DNA of 64,000 nucleotides from NCBI GenBank assembly GCA_030248215.1, contig JASANG010000036.1, positions 62,001 through 126,000 on the forward strand, in the 5' to 3' direction. The stretch comes from Enoplolaimus lenunculus (lineage: Eukaryota > Nematoda > Enoplea > Enoplida > Thoracostomopsidae). How positions within the stretch are numbered: position 1 is the first letter of the stretch; each line of letters begins with the position of its first letter. The notes under the pieces were generated by a model, which saw nothing but the letters and a program-made list of their open reading frames with translations, made no database searches and had not been told where the DNA came from. A program made the translations under genes and the position numbers. This document shows positions 1-12,984 of the stretch, one piece after another.

Positions 1-53
1 ACGCTTTCAAATCAATTGATAACACATTTTAAAAGCAAAAAGAAACCAAAATA

Positions 54-253
54 GGCCTATGTTACTTTACGGGGCGTAACAGTAGATTAAACGTATTCTT
101 AAGCCTAAGCCCATTAAGCCTAAGCGTTGCAAAAATGTGTTCCTAAGCCTAAGCCTAATCCTAAGCGTAAACAAAAAAATGTAATCTAGAATCTAAACCT
201 ACTGTTTTATAGACCCACCAGAAACCTGGACGCTCCTTAAAGTAACATGGGCC
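54..253 (+). mobile_element. GGCC-ended MITE with GCCTAA-rich core (family A)
   Basis: Left end reads GGCCTATGTTACTTTACGG and the right end is its near-perfect inverted copy, TAAAGTAACATGGGCC. The core is an irregular tract of CCTAAG hexamers. Other copies in the same or opposite orientation start at 6181, 12248 and 12498. No coding capacity. Non-autonomous DNA transposon by structure. Confidence 0.7.
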
Positions 254-1376
254 TTTGCAACGGCCACAGCAACTGCATAAAATTGCAATTATTCCACAAC
301 TGCAGTTACTTCATGACACAAGGGCTGTACGTTTTGCAATATATACTTTATTCAGGGATCGACCGGATATTATGTTTACCAGATATCGGAATTGGAGCCG
401 GAGAGTGGATTTTGTGCCGGAACCGGATATTAACCGGATATAGGATCTAAATTTGTACACTGTTGAAAGTATTCGGAAAATGAAAAATACATGCCACCGA
501 AACATTCATTTTAATTTTCTTTTTAGCAATATTATTAGTAAAATAACCCTTAGTTGGAGATAGCTATCCACTATATATATCTGCGGTCTTTTAAATTTTC
601 ACAATCCACGGACGCGAAATCTACCTTCGGCGGTTTATTTTTGTCGATTGTCAAAGTTTACATAAAGTTATACTAATCAAATCTATTTAATTTTTATCGT
701 CATTTTTAGTAAAATATCTTCATTTCCACTGACCAAAATTTAATCCCCGAATTTTTAATTCCACTCAAAATTTACCTGAACCGTACAGCGAAAAAAATGG
801 CGGAACCGGAATTCCGGTTCCACCATGATGTATGTCCGTATAAATACCAATTAAGGTCTAAACCAAATTTGCCTGCGATCACACGATAAACCTTTGATTG
901 TAACAGTAGACAATTGTACAAACAACCATATCCAGCAAGCAAACGCTGAAAGCGGGGGCGTAAATATCTGCCCAGTACCCCGTTCAAATGATTGATCGAG
1001 TATCAAGATATCAAAATACGACACTCAACTCCACGCTCAATTGAGGCGTCCAAAAAAATTCAACTCAACTGCTCCATATTACAATGAATGAATATTTCGT
1101 TATGTACGTTATCTATTCTCAGTCAGTATATAAGCAATAACACACAGGATATACCTAATGTCATTCTCGTCGGCATTCAAATTCGTGTAAATTCCAACTT
1201 ATCATACAGTACAATTATCATTCATTGAATTTCTGCGAACCCAACGTTATTGTTTTAACACATATCTCCGAGCAGCGGCGGATCCAGAAATTTCTGACGG
1301 GGGGCGGACAATCTGGCAAAAGTTATGAAACGCAATTTTTACTGTATGCTATATGCGATAAGATGTGCCAATTTTC

Positions 1377-1617
1377 GGCCAATGTAAAGAACACGGGCGG
1401 AACAGTATTATAAGCATATTCATAAGCCTAAAGCCTAAACCTAAACCTAAACCTAAGCGTAACAATGAGCATATTCAAAAGCCTAAGCATAAGCCTATAC
1501 CTAAACCTAAGCGTTGAGCAAATATTCCTAAGCCTAAGCCTAAGCCAAACAAAACAAATATTCTAAAGCTTAAGCTCCCACAGAAAAAACTCTCCGCCCC
1601 TGATGTTTACATGGGCC
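1377..1617 (+). mobile_element. GGCC-ended MITE with GCCTAA-rich core (family B)
   Basis: Starts GGCCAATGTAAAGAACA and ends with the inverted counterpart TGTTTACATGGGCC, around a core of AAGCCTAAGC-type hexamers. Sister copies lie at 11232, 12807 and 14244. The ends resemble those of family A in the GGCC tip and the G-run but differ in between. Confidence 0.7.
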
Positions 1618-2496
1618 TAATTTTCTACGGTGGAATATTGTAACGTAGGAACCTTATCAATTTATCACAAAAATTTTCTAACGACACGATGATGTGTACG
1701 CGACTCTCTGGATACGTTACGGATTACCAGGCCGTGGATCTTAACAACGACCATGGTCCCGAGTAATGACGGTTTATAGGATGCTATCCATTCTTTCCAA
1801 CAGTCGAACCTGTCCCGGAAAAACGTGTCGGTGGTTCCGGTTATCAAACGGTACTTGTTTAATACAAACCAAAACGTTCACACTGCCATCCGTCCATTTA
1901 TAAATTAGTGTGACCACTTTTAGACATTTTCACTATCCTACTTGTGAGCTACACACATCATCGGGAGCTTGACGGGGTAAAACAGTTCCCAATCGCGGCT
2001 ACGGTACTCTTTACATTCCACAAGGTTCTACAGGCGGCCAACCCCTGATCACAAAACAACACCCATACCGCAGTACGCGAAGTCTATAAATGTGTCCGGG
2101 ACTTGAACGGGGGGAAACCCCTGACCCAAGTACATTTCGAACACCCACCGGTTACGCAAACCCGATATAAACTGTCGTGATACCATCGTAATCGCCAGGA
2201 TGCAATACGATTGCACTAGAAATTGCCAGCAGCCGAGTGTCGATTTTTTGGTCGAGAGAACCAGAATCGATTTCTGGCAAACTTACTTGGATTCCTGGCA
2301 AAAAATGGTCCCGACCCGTCGTACGGTTACGTACGAGAATTGCCAAGTAGGCAACGAAGCCTAGCTTACAATGCTTACCTCTGACCCGAAAAAAATCCCA
2401 CCTAACGCTGCCGACGTATATAACACAACACGTACAGTAATCATTAAGCACCAGAAAAACAAACGCTTCGCCTATTAAACCAAACAATATATACAA

Positions 2497-2572
2497 TACA
2501 ACATATATATATTACATATATTATATATCTATATATAATATTATATATGTATATATTATATATTATATATCA
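2497..2572. repeat. AT-rich (TA)n simple repeat
   Basis: Almost pure alternation of A and T with few interruptions. Confidence 0.8.
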
Positions 2573-2778
2573 GGGGCGTTAACCAGAATTCTTCACGTCA
2601 AGAGACACAGTAGTAACTTCAGGTGTACATTTTTTTGAGTCATCGCAACTCAGACCCGTAGCCAGCCAGTTTACCTTGCGAGATGGGGGGAGGCTAAGAA
2701 ATTTTATCACAAAGGGGGGCATACAAGCATTTTCGATGACTTACAAGCAAAGTTGAAAACACATTTCTAAGACGGGGC

Positions 2779-3162
2779 CAGGGTGCAACATCAATTCCAA
2801 TTTCGATTAGAATTCCGATTCAAAACGAGTTCCAATTCCGATTCCACAATCAATTGGAATCGGAATTTTGACATTTTAATTACCAAATCTTACTTGTTGT
2901 GATATGTTACATAAAAATTCAACGCATCATTTATCTTTTAAATTGTTTTCGATGAGTTAACTGATCAATAATTGATTGTAGTTTAGTTTTACAGAGCCAA
3001 AAAAATGATTGCCAATTTGTTCATGCGACGTTTTGAAAATTGTTGCCACGCCATGCGACCAGACACCCTAAATCAATATATATTTGTAAGTAGAAATTAT
3101 CCGCACACTCATCAAATTTCCAGTTCCGATTCCGGTATAATGCAGTGCCGGTTTCCACCCTG
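2779..3162 (+). mobile_element. hAT-like MITE, GATTCCGATT type (family 2)
   Basis: Begins CAGGGTGCAACATC and ends TTTCCACCCTG, with the AATTCCGATT-rich subterminal regions and AT-rich middle shared by copies at 24049, 40370 and 54387. Eroded; no clear target duplication here. Confidence 0.6.
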
Positions 3163-5301
3163 GGGGGGACGGACAAAATTTTTCCAGAGGAGGGGCTGAC
3201 ACTACTACCCGTTGTATTCGCGTATGAATGTACTTACTTAATATTTATTCATAGGTTTTAGGACAATGTTTTCACGGAACGTCACTTGATTAAATAACGG
3301 AAAATAGGAAAAAATCTACAGGGGTCACCGCCAGCCCCCCCCTCCGCAATTAGGAATTCGCACTACACTGGGCAACAACATTTCTAGTGAAGACAAAACG
3401 ATTTGCAGAAGGAGTTGTCGGTATAAGTGCACGGTAGGGCACACCCGGAATTACAATTTACCGGAACCGGAATTTGAAAAAATTACCAGAAACAGAACTG
3501 GAAAATGAAAAATACATGCCACCGAAAATTTAATTTTAATTTTCTTTTTTTGCACGCAAGCGCATTCTACGGGGCGCAGCGGATCGTACGAGGGGTACCC
3601 ATCCCCCGCCCCCAGTAGTTGCGCGTCCGACCACCGCGATACTGCTACACCGAAACCGGTTCTACCCTTTCCGAGGGTCACACGACCGTAATGAGCCAAC
3701 CTTCGCCGGGTTCAACGACCACAAACCGTATACGCTGGCAACTCGAAATCGTTACGCTAAACAATACCCATAATAAACACATGTATTTTTACATATTAAC
3801 ATATAAAAACGGTTTTTGAACATACGAAGAAGATGCGACCGGCAACTGCACATACATCACAATAAACCAGCGTCCCAAACCCAAAAATGACCCGGTTTTA
3901 CACTGTGAAGTGTCTGTGTGCGTTTGATGGGCGAATCAAACAATTTATAGCCCTCTTAAACGGTTGTGTACCCTACACACCGAACGCACGCTTTCTCCCT
4001 GGACCCCTCTCGCCATTGTGCCAAGTCCAAACGATGCTAGCGGATAAAAAGTTTCACGACGAGGGGACCGGCGGACCTTTAACCAAAAGGGGTTCAGCCT
4101 CCTGGTAAACGTTTGCCACGCACCCCCCAGACAAGTTTCAAACATGCTTGTAAATTATCGCAAATCCTTGTACGCCCCTCATAAAAATTGTACCCCCGCG
4201 CCCGGCAAGCTGAGCTAGCTTCGACGTTAATGAATGGGAACGGCGGGACAAATAAAGCACGACTAAACCAATCCTACATTCGCCAAAACACAGGGACGTC
4301 TTAACCCCCTTGATCCTTATACCTGCCGACTCGACCTTTTCCACCGGGCTTCCTGTATCGTTTATCTGGTTAGCCGGAACCGAGCATTTGCCTGATGGAA
4401 AAGTTTCAGGACAGCTTAGATCCTACCGGATACATTTTGTGGTTTTTACAAAATTGTCTGGTTTGTAGTGAAATCCACGCAAGCCCCCGCGCCCCCTCTT
4501 ACCATTATTTTTGCACCGGCCCACCCCCCATAGCATCTTGATGAGCGTGCTAGGACCAACCTCCCCCCCCGCCGAATTCCATCAAAACCAGTTCCAATTC
4601 CTGAATTTTTCACTCTCGTCCTTCTTAACCAATACATCATATCATTAGACACTCACAAAAATCCTTACGGAATAAATACATACACAGACCACATTAACGT
4701 TATGAAATAAAAACATATAAACACATTTATTTAACGTTACGATTTCAAAACATATATACAGACAAACACAACAACAAACCCAATTCGGACTGACACAAAT
4801 GCTTACGTAATAAATACATACATACATATTCCGTTAACGTTATGCAATAAAAACATATACACAGACCAACACAAAAACACACACACCATTTGTATCTGTG
4901 TTTCAAAAATGAAACTTTGAACACTCACAAGATGCACTGAAACGTTAATATGTGTGTTTGAGTGTCTCTGGCGCTATATGATAAAGGCATTTATTTAACA
5001 CACACATGTATGATGACGGCAACTCAAATGGGAACTAGGATTTAATTTTTGGAGACACCTGGCGTTGCCAGCACCAGGATTTTATTTCAGAACCGTCAAT
5101 GCCTGGACGAAGCACACCCAAGCCAACCAGTAGGGCAGTCGCCATTCTTGGGGGGTCCCGATCGTGACAAACTAAATATTTTGTCGCACAACACGAAGTT
5201 ATACACAGCTGTGAAATATTTCATTGGGGGAAGCCGACACGGAATTGTTTGTGTGCGCCTACAAATCCGTTCCTGTTCGTACTAACAGTGTTTTGCCCAA
5301 A

Positions 5302-5385
5302 GTTAATGACCACGCCGGAATCGAACGTCGGCCCTCTTGCGCTCGAGCCAAGCATGCTGCCCCCGACCACTACACCACGCGGTCA
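5302..5385 (-). repeat. tRNA-like sequence, probably SINE or tRNA pseudogene
   Basis: On the minus strand there is an A-box-like TGGTGTAGTGGTC and a B-box-like CGTTCGATTCC, with 7-bp complementary ends GACCGCG and CGTGGTC about 77 nt apart. The T-stem and anticodon arm do not fold canonically, so this is unlikely to be a working tRNA gene. Confidence 0.35.
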
Positions 5386-6180
5386 TTGCAACAACTTCTT
5401 ATACCGGCATATGTGCACAGGCATGGCAACATTTGCTTTATATACACTTACGTGCAGATATACCGATAGTTTCTAGGGAAGGGATAAATTCATTTAAAAG
5501 TTTTTGGACCTCAATTACCAATAATATCATTCTCTTAAGCCATCTTTTCTTTACTTGTTGTCTCTACAAATTTCGGTAGGGAATATATTCCCGTATCTTT
5601 TCGCTTCTATAGGTACACTCCAGTTGAGTGGGCCCGTAGCCAAGGAGGGCCAGAAGGGGTTCAGCCCCCCTGGAAAAATTTTGGCTCCACCTAGATAATT
5701 TTCAACCTTGCTTGTAACGCATTGAAAACCTTTAAATGCCCCTCCTGAAAATTTTTTAACCCCCCCTAGCAAGCAAGATGAGCTGGCTACGCGAGCCTGC
5801 AGTCGTGACGGTACAATCAGGTGTAAAATGATTGGTGACCACTAAGATCTAGCAGGTTATTGGCTATTGTACACTTTAACCCATGCCGAAGTGTGGCTAA
5901 ACCTAACTCGAAACCTAATCCTAAGTCTTAACATATTCGGCTGGGGCTGTGCAGCGCTAAAAATAGTACCGCTGAACTCTCAGCGCGTCAAAATGTATAA
6001 AATGAACTATTTTTTATTAAATTCACTAGGCGGATCCATATTCCGTACCTCGACCACATATTGAAATATTTAAGTGGAACAAGCGTTTTTGGGTGTCACA
6101 ACAACTCGTCAGCCGGATCGACAACTTGTAATCCGAAAAATTGCATCGACTCCATAAAATTAGTTCCCCATCATTATGCT

Positions 6181-6383
6181 GGCCAGTGTTACTTTAAGGA
6201 GCGTAACAGTAGATTAAGCGTATTCCTAAGCCTAAAGCCTAAGCGTTGCAAGAATGTGTTCCGAAGCGGGAAAGCCTAAGCCTAAGCGTAAGCCTAAGCA
6301 AAAAAAAATTATAAACTAGATTCTAAACTTACTATTTTATAGACCCACCAATAACCTGAACGCCCCTTAAAGTAACATGGGCC
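6181..6383 (+). mobile_element. Family A MITE, full length
   Basis: Ends GGCCAGTGTTACTTTAAGG and its inverted copy CCTTAAAGTAACATGGGCC are well preserved. The hexamer core is about 100 bp. Closest in structure to the copy at 54-253. Confidence 0.75.
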
Positions 6384-6850
6384 AATTGGATGCTTCGGCT
6401 GGGGCCTATGATTACGCTTACGATTGACAGCAAATTTATAAAAATATGCCGAATTTGTAGCGGTAGCGAGCAAGCGTATTGCGTTGGCATCAAACTTTCA
6501 CTATGAAAAAGCACAAATATTCGAGCTGCTTATACTACAGTTGACAGGGTTCGTCAACTAAAACCAGCGGACCTGGCGAACCGAACGCCAGCGACATTCA
6601 GTGGCGGATACAGGAATTTCTGACGCAGGGGCCACCCACGTAATATATATTTCGAAAAGGTTTTACGAACCGAAGGCAGCGGGAACGTAAACGCTATTTT
6701 CGTGACGCAAAAGCTCAAATTTGTAAGATAGCGTCCATACCGTTATGTCACAAAAGGAATGAACGCTAACCCGCCCCCTGTATATAAACCCTTAGCGGCA
6801 CCAAAAGTTGCTGTGAAGCTGTGAAAATTTTCCAATATGATATTCACAAC

Positions 6851-7264
6851 AGTGTGTAACCGGAATTCCGGTTCCGGCATTTTTTAACCTTCCAGTTCCG
6901 GGTCCGGTAAATTTTCGCCGGAATTAACAATCACGGTATTACATTTTTGTCGGTGGAAATTAAAATATTTTACTAATAAATAACAATAAAAGCTAACTAG
7001 ATTTCATTAGTATAAATTATAAATTTTGACAATCGGCCGATAATAAACCATCGAAGGTAGATTTTGCTTCCATGGGTTACGAAAATTTGAAATACAGCAG
7101 ATAAAATGAATATATACCTATTTCCAACTAAGTGTTATTTCACCAATAATATTGCAAAAAAGCAAATTAAAATTAATTTATCTGTGGCATGTATTTTCCA
7201 GTTTCCGTTTCCGGTAATTTTTTCAAATTCCGGTCACGGTAAATTGTATTTTCGGTTGCTCTCC
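6851..7264 (+). mobile_element. Degenerate hAT-like MITE (family 1)
   Basis: Contains GTAACCGGAATTCCGGTTCC at the left, a TAATATTGC...AAATTAAAAT middle and repeated GGTTCCGG-like motifs at the right, matching the cleaner copies at 42364, 44401 and 60880. Ends are eroded. Confidence 0.5.
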
Positions 7265-7572
7265 GATTCACAGAAATTATACAATGATGATTCAAACATA
7301 AGAGGTACGTAGACAAAAGCACTTCATACCAGGGCGGCACCGAATCTACGACCGGACCGAATCCGAACCATTGCTAATTTGTTGGAAAAAACATATTGCC
7401 GAACATTGTCGCATTCGGCTTTCTTTTGAATTCGGCTTTTTCACAACCCAATCCAAACCACAAATTATTACCGACTCCGAACCTTTGTTTGCCACTCTGC
7501 TTCATACCATAGTGGTTCATGTAGTTAACAGCCGTGCTATAACCAATGTAGGTTTGAATAACGTGTAACAAC

Positions 7573-7950
7573 CAGGCTACAACCGGAGGTCTGCCTCCGG
7601 CTTCGGTTGCGGCAGAAAATCGGCCTCCGGCTCTGGTAGAATTTTCGCGCCGGAGGCTCCGGCAATTTCGGTAGTAAAATTTTGCATAATTTTGCAAAAT
7701 TTATCTGTTTAGCGCGTATCGTTTTACTTTTGTCACAATTTTCATGAAAAATTTGCCGAAATTTGGCAGCAAATTAGCTGGAAACCAAACAACTTAGCAA
7801 CATATTGCAGATATTGGCTAAAATTAACTAATTAACCATCATTTTTACTACCTATAATTTCGCCTCACCTCCGAATCCAGCTCCGGCAAGTTTCGTTGAC
7901 CTCCTGCTCCGGCGTCGGCTCCGGCATTTTTCACCTCCGGTTGCAGCCTG
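7573..7950 (+). mobile_element. hAT-like MITE with 8-bp target duplication (CCTCCGG type)
   Basis: Starts CAGGCTACAACCGG and ends CCGGTTGCAGCCTG, an inverted pair. Flanked on both sides by the identical 8-mer GTAACAAC (7565-7572 and 7951-7958). An 8-bp duplication plus CAGG-type ends is the signature of the hAT superfamily. No transposase. Confidence 0.8.
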
Positions 7951-9931
7951 GTAACAACAGTTCAACACATGACAATATATTTTGATTGCAATTTTTAATC
8001 AACCAGCAACACTGTCATGTCCATGAAACAATCCATCTTTATACTATAATTAAAACACGAAATTTAGCTCATTTATATACCTTTGTCCCCTTAACTTTGA
8101 ACAGGCAGGACGACCGGGTGCGAACCCTACCAAACATCTTCGCCTCCTGCTGCCTGACCAAACAAATTTATCGGCTGCTTTAAAAAAATTTAAAACAAAA
8201 ATTATCCTTTCGCCTCGATAAATCTCGCTGCTCATTCTGCTAATACTTCATAGTTCTGAGCGTATTTCAGTTATAATTAACCAAAGTTGACGGCGTTCGC
8301 CAAAATTTTCACCGTTCATCGGACTGATGTCCGGTGGCTCGCGGCGAGTATACCGCAACCCTTCGTCGAGTTGCAAATATAACTCGAAAAATTTAGCAAT
8401 CATTTTACACCATATTTGTAGGTATTATTCAAATTTGTTATCTGCTTTTCTACAAAACAACACATCCCTTCCTGTGTATTCCTTAAAGTTTTATCGCGAG
8501 AGACCAAGTCACAGTCAACCCCCCCCCACAACTATCGTTTTGGATGCAAAGTGAGTGAGCTAAAAAATAAACGCTCCGGCATTGGAAACAACGCACAATC
8601 AAGTTTAAAAACTATACTCAACTCAAACATGGACTCTGATTTTTTTGTTAAGTTTGAATAAACAAACTGTTGCTCGCTCGCTTATGAGCGGATGTTAAGG
8701 TATAAATCGTCGGTTAATCACACATCCTGGCACAAAGATTCACAAGCAATTGAAAAAAATTTTGTTTTGGCATTTAATACTCAAATTGCGTCTGGCTTCT
8801 GGTTCGGTCTCGCGAAGCGTTTCTTCGGGTGTTCTAACTCTATTTTGACCGTCAATTTCTCTGAGACACGCACCAAACTCAGTTTCCACAACATATGTAT
8901 GTAGCTATTATCAACCAGTGGTTCTAGGGTACTCGTTCGTTTGGCTCGCGAAAATTTCTTTCAATTTCAACTGGTGCTCCTATAGCCGTGATTGACTTGG
9001 TTGGTCCGTAAAAAAATTTAGCCGGCCTTTAAAGGCGAACTCAAACCGGCGGCATGAAGCTGGCAGCGAACGGCGTACCATATATCAATCGAGCAAAAAC
9101 CCTTCATTCACCAGTACTAAAAGGCTTGAATGTTTAGGCAACCTTAGACGCGTATCCTGGCGTTAGATTTCTGCTGGCTGCAATAAATCCTAAACATCTA
9201 AGCCTGTTGTATACTCAAGTGTGTGTAGCACCAATTACCAGCTGGTGATAGGTCTTGTAACTACTTTCGAATCAACGAATGATGATGTTTGAAATTGAGC
9301 ACATTCGTTGCGTTCAATTTACTCTACTTCTGTGCATATTTTGACATTTGTAATTGCATCAGTTCGTTAGGTTGAAAACTAATCACTAACTGGTGATAGG
9401 TGCTATATGCATTTGAGAATATCGACCATAAACTCAAATATAAGATGAGATATTTTGAAAAAGTTAAACGCTTATAACGGTGCATTAACATGGTTCAGGC
9501 CAGACACGGTCCGAGTTTACGTTATCTCAACACCAATGACCACGACCAATTCGACTAATACGATCACCTCCAGTCATAATTCTCAGCTGGTCCCGTTTCC
9601 AAAAAGTGGTACTCAGCTTCCCGTAGAAAAATTTTGCGTCCCTAGAAAATTACACCATCCTGGTTGTTAACTCATCGAAAACCTTTGCACGCCTCACCTG
9701 AAAAATGTTTAGCCACCTCCCCGTTTTGCAGTGGCTACGGTCATGTTTCCAGCAATTTACGTACTTCCCATCAAAGTTTCTTTGCGTTTAATCTATCCGC
9801 TCACTTACAGTCCACACACATACACGCCACAGTATCAAAAGCCGTCGGACAGTGGTCACTGGCGACAATCAGAGCCAGCAATTATAGCTCAAAACGCTAG
9901 GCCCCAGCGCTGAGTGTCCAATCCCGTAAGC

Positions 9932-10120
9932 TGTGTGTGTCTAAATCATACTCGTGTGTGTCTAAATCATACTCGTGTGTGTCTAAATCATACTCGTGTG
10001 TGTCTAAATCATACTCGTGTGTGTCTAAATCATACTCTCGTGTGTCTAAATCATACTCGCGTGTGTCTAAATCATACTCGTGTGTGTCTAAATCATACTC
10101 GTGTGTGTCTAAACCATAAT
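9932..10120. repeat. 21-bp minisatellite, about nine units
   Basis: Tandem copies of a 21-bp unit containing TGTGTCTAAATCATACTC. Open frames of up to 193 codons across it, such as repeated VCLNHTR, are a by-product of the 21-bp period being a multiple of three. Confidence 0.9.
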
Positions 10121-11231
10121 ACTGGGTGTGTCTTTCACACTGATCCACTATACATCTAACCTGACCTGGTATCGAACACAAGCCCCATCCAACATTTAAC
10201 CAACCACAAAGCATAAACCTTGGACACACACACACGAGACACACACAATATACACACAACGAGACACCCAATATACACACATATACACATTTCGAGACAC
10301 TCACAGAGAGAAAACGGTTTGAGAGTGTTGCAATACTGTGAAAGAAACAGTTTTTACACATCGAGAAAACTGCGACCCTTCCGTGTAGCTGTAGAGTAGG
10401 CTTGAAAACCTTAAAGGCACCAACAAAAACCAACTTGGCGAACATTTTGCGTTGGTGCCACAGAGAGCGACCGAACATCGAGGAGACACAAAACCCGCGA
10501 GCCTAAACGTACCTTGAACCCGATGGCACGAACTGTACCCGATACATATATACAATGTATATATATAGGTTCCTTTTGAAGCAAACCTAATATATCATAG
10601 CTTTATATACATATGTATATGTAAAACTGGACATACTGTGTTTCAACAACAGGGGCACATATACACAATATCATTTCGGATACGAATAAACCTCATTTCG
10701 AACTGCAATCCAAAACAATTCTAAGCTCCTGTAAGATTGCCGTTTCACAGACATCCTGAAAATTTAGACTCTGATATATCCCCCCTATACTCTCATTTGG
10801 CCCCTGTGGACCAGGACACCGTTCGTTCTATAACAACCCACCACAAGACAACTGGACCGTGGGTATGTGAAACGAAAACGGTGATATTAAATATGCGGGA
10901 AATTGGAAAAAAGGGAATTGTATACAGTGTTAGAAACAGGTACACGGTTGAAACGAAACGGTTTTCTATGGCTGGCCGCTGCAATACGCAATTGTCAGTC
11001 TGATTATTGGTGGCCTTTGGCGATATTTAAGCCAGCCTGCTCGCTCGCAACGGACGACTCTTTATAACATAAAGGGCCAATGCTACTTTAAGGGGGCGTT
11101 AAAATAAAGGGTACTTGAAAGGTTTGTATTTGAAAAAAATGTGGCATTTAAAACCACCACCAATATAAAAGGTCCACAATGAAGCCAGAGTTACACCTTA
11201 CCCAAGGCCCGAGGGCCGGGTAAGAATTTTT

Positions 11232-11508
11232 GGCCAATGTAAAAAAAACAGGTGCGGAACAGTATTATAAGCATATTCCTAAGCCTAAGCCTAAGCATAA
11301 GCCTAAGCATAAGCCTAAGCGTAAGACTGGGCATATTCCTAAGCTTAAGCCTAAGGCTAAGCCTAAACCTAAAGCGTAAGAATGACCATATTCCTAAGCC
11401 TAAGCCTAAGCGTAAGCCTAAGCCAAACAAAAGTATTAGTGTAAAGTTTAAGCTTTACTCTTTTCTAGTCCCACAGAAAAACATTCCGCCCATGATTTTT
11501 ACATGGAC
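11232..11508 (+). mobile_element. Family B MITE with long hexamer core
   Basis: Starts TGGCCAATGTAAAAAA and ends TTTTTACATGGACC. The core has more than twenty AAGCCT-like hexamers, interrupted by CATATTCCTAAGC blocks. Confidence 0.65.
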
Positions 11509-12247
11509 CCCCGCTCGTGGTGAGTGAAAGATAAGTAGCGGGTAAATTTATACGCACTTTTTTTTACTTTATCCCCACATAGAAAACAAATTTTACCTTC
11601 AATCGTATTCTCAAGGGATCTGCCGCCCCCTGTAAAATTCCCGCAATTTTAAGAAAGTCGTTAACTACGCAGATTAAAAATAAAATTTCCGCAGGTTAAT
11701 AAGCCAGGACCGGATACAACATCGATATACGCTTACATTTTCGAAGCAAAGGCGTTTAGGGTTCAGATTTTGTTCACGACATATTGCATACACGGCATAC
11801 ACATTTCCATGCACATTTAAAGTCAAGTCTTCGGCTTAGGCTCATGAAAACGCTTAGGCATCCACTGAAACGTCGATAAAAGCCTTTTCCTAAACCTAAA
11901 CCCAAAAATACGGCGGACTCAGTTCATTATAAGCATTTTTCTAACCATAAGCCCAAACCTAAACCTAAACGTAAGAACGAGCATATTCCTAAGCCTAAAC
12001 CTAAGTGTAAGCCTAAGCCAAACAAAAAATGAATCTAAAGCTTATAAGCTTACTCTTCTAGTCCCACCGAAAAACGTTCCGCACCTAATCTTTAACTCCC
12101 CGCCACGCCTAAGGATCTGAGACATTTATTAAATTTGTTCAGAAATTTGAAACATTCGAAATTTTTTTGGCTTATCTTATATTGTACTGACTGTGCCATT
12201 CAGATAAAACAAAACTCCGAAAAATAAAACCAAATTATGCCAAGAGC

Positions 12248-12441
12248 GGCCCATGTTTAATTTAAGGGGCATCCAGTTTTCTGGTGGTTCTACAAAAGTG
12301 TAGGTTTACATTCTAGGTTACATTTTTGTGCTTAGGCTTAGGCTTAATAGGTTTACGTTTAGAACTCATTTTTGCAACGTTTAGGCTTAGGCGTAGGAAT
12401 ACGCTTAATCTACTGTTACGCTCCTAAAAATAACATTGGCC
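12248..12441 (-). mobile_element. Family A MITE, inverted orientation
   Basis: Starts GGCCCATGTTTAATTTAAGG and ends AAATAACATTGGCC; the core reads GCTTAGGCTTAGG on the plus strand, so this copy is reversed relative to those at 54 and 6181. Confidence 0.7.
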
Positions 12442-12497
12442 AGGTGAGTTTTATCCTAAAAAACAGTATATATTAAAGACACTGACGATAAAAAATG

Positions 12498-12611
12498 GGC
12501 CAATGTTACTTTAAGGGGCGTAACAGCAGATTAAGCGTATTCCTAAGCCTAAACCTAAGCAAAAAATATAATCTAGAATGTTAACCTACTCTTTTATAGA
12601 CCCACCAGGCC
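12498..12611 (+). mobile_element. Family A MITE, internally shortened
   Basis: Left end GGGCCAATGTTACTTTAAGG is intact. The hexamer core is reduced to two or three units and the right end stops at CCCACCAGGCC, so the terminal repeat is lost. Confidence 0.55.
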
Positions 12612-12806
12612 AAAAAATGCTTCAACCGTGACGTGTATTAAGCAGGAAAACGAAATCAAAACGATGTCTGACACATCAAACAGTTGCTGTCTAGCCAGAT
12701 AAAAAACTATCCGCTTCGCAACGCAAAGAACACTGACAGCAATCATTCCAAAAAATGGGTTTTGCATTCAACTCTGCTGGCTGAGTACATCAGCCATGGT
12801 AGTCTT

Positions 12807-12984
12807 GGCCAATGTAAAGAAAAGGGGCAGAACAGTATTATAAGCATATTCCTAATCCTAAGCCTAAGTGCAAGAATGAGCATATTCCTAAGCCTAAGCC
12901 AAACAAAAATTAATCGAAAGGTTAAGATTTACTTTATTGCAGTCGCACAGAAAAACGTTCCGCCCCTGATCTTTTACATGGGCC
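12807..12984 (+). mobile_element. Family B MITE, short core
   Basis: Starts GGCCAATGTAAAGAAAAGG and ends TTTTACATGGGCC. Only a few hexamers remain in the core. Confidence 0.65.

Noticed and set aside
1225-1413. Short frames near GCCTAA tracts as genuine telomere sequence
   Set aside because: The hexamers lie inside bounded MITEs with inverted ends and are irregular, so they are not a chromosome end.
5302-5385. Functional tRNA gene on the minus strand
   Set aside because: Promoter boxes and acceptor-like ends are present, but the T-arm and anticodon arm do not pair. Listed as tRNA-like only.
9926-10120. CRISPR array
   Set aside because: Units are contiguous 21-mers without spacers, in an animal genome.
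9897-10478. 193-codon minus-strand frame with YDLDTHE repeats
   Set aside because: It runs through the 21-bp minisatellite, whose period is divisible by three, and then through (CA)-rich DNA. No independent coding sign.
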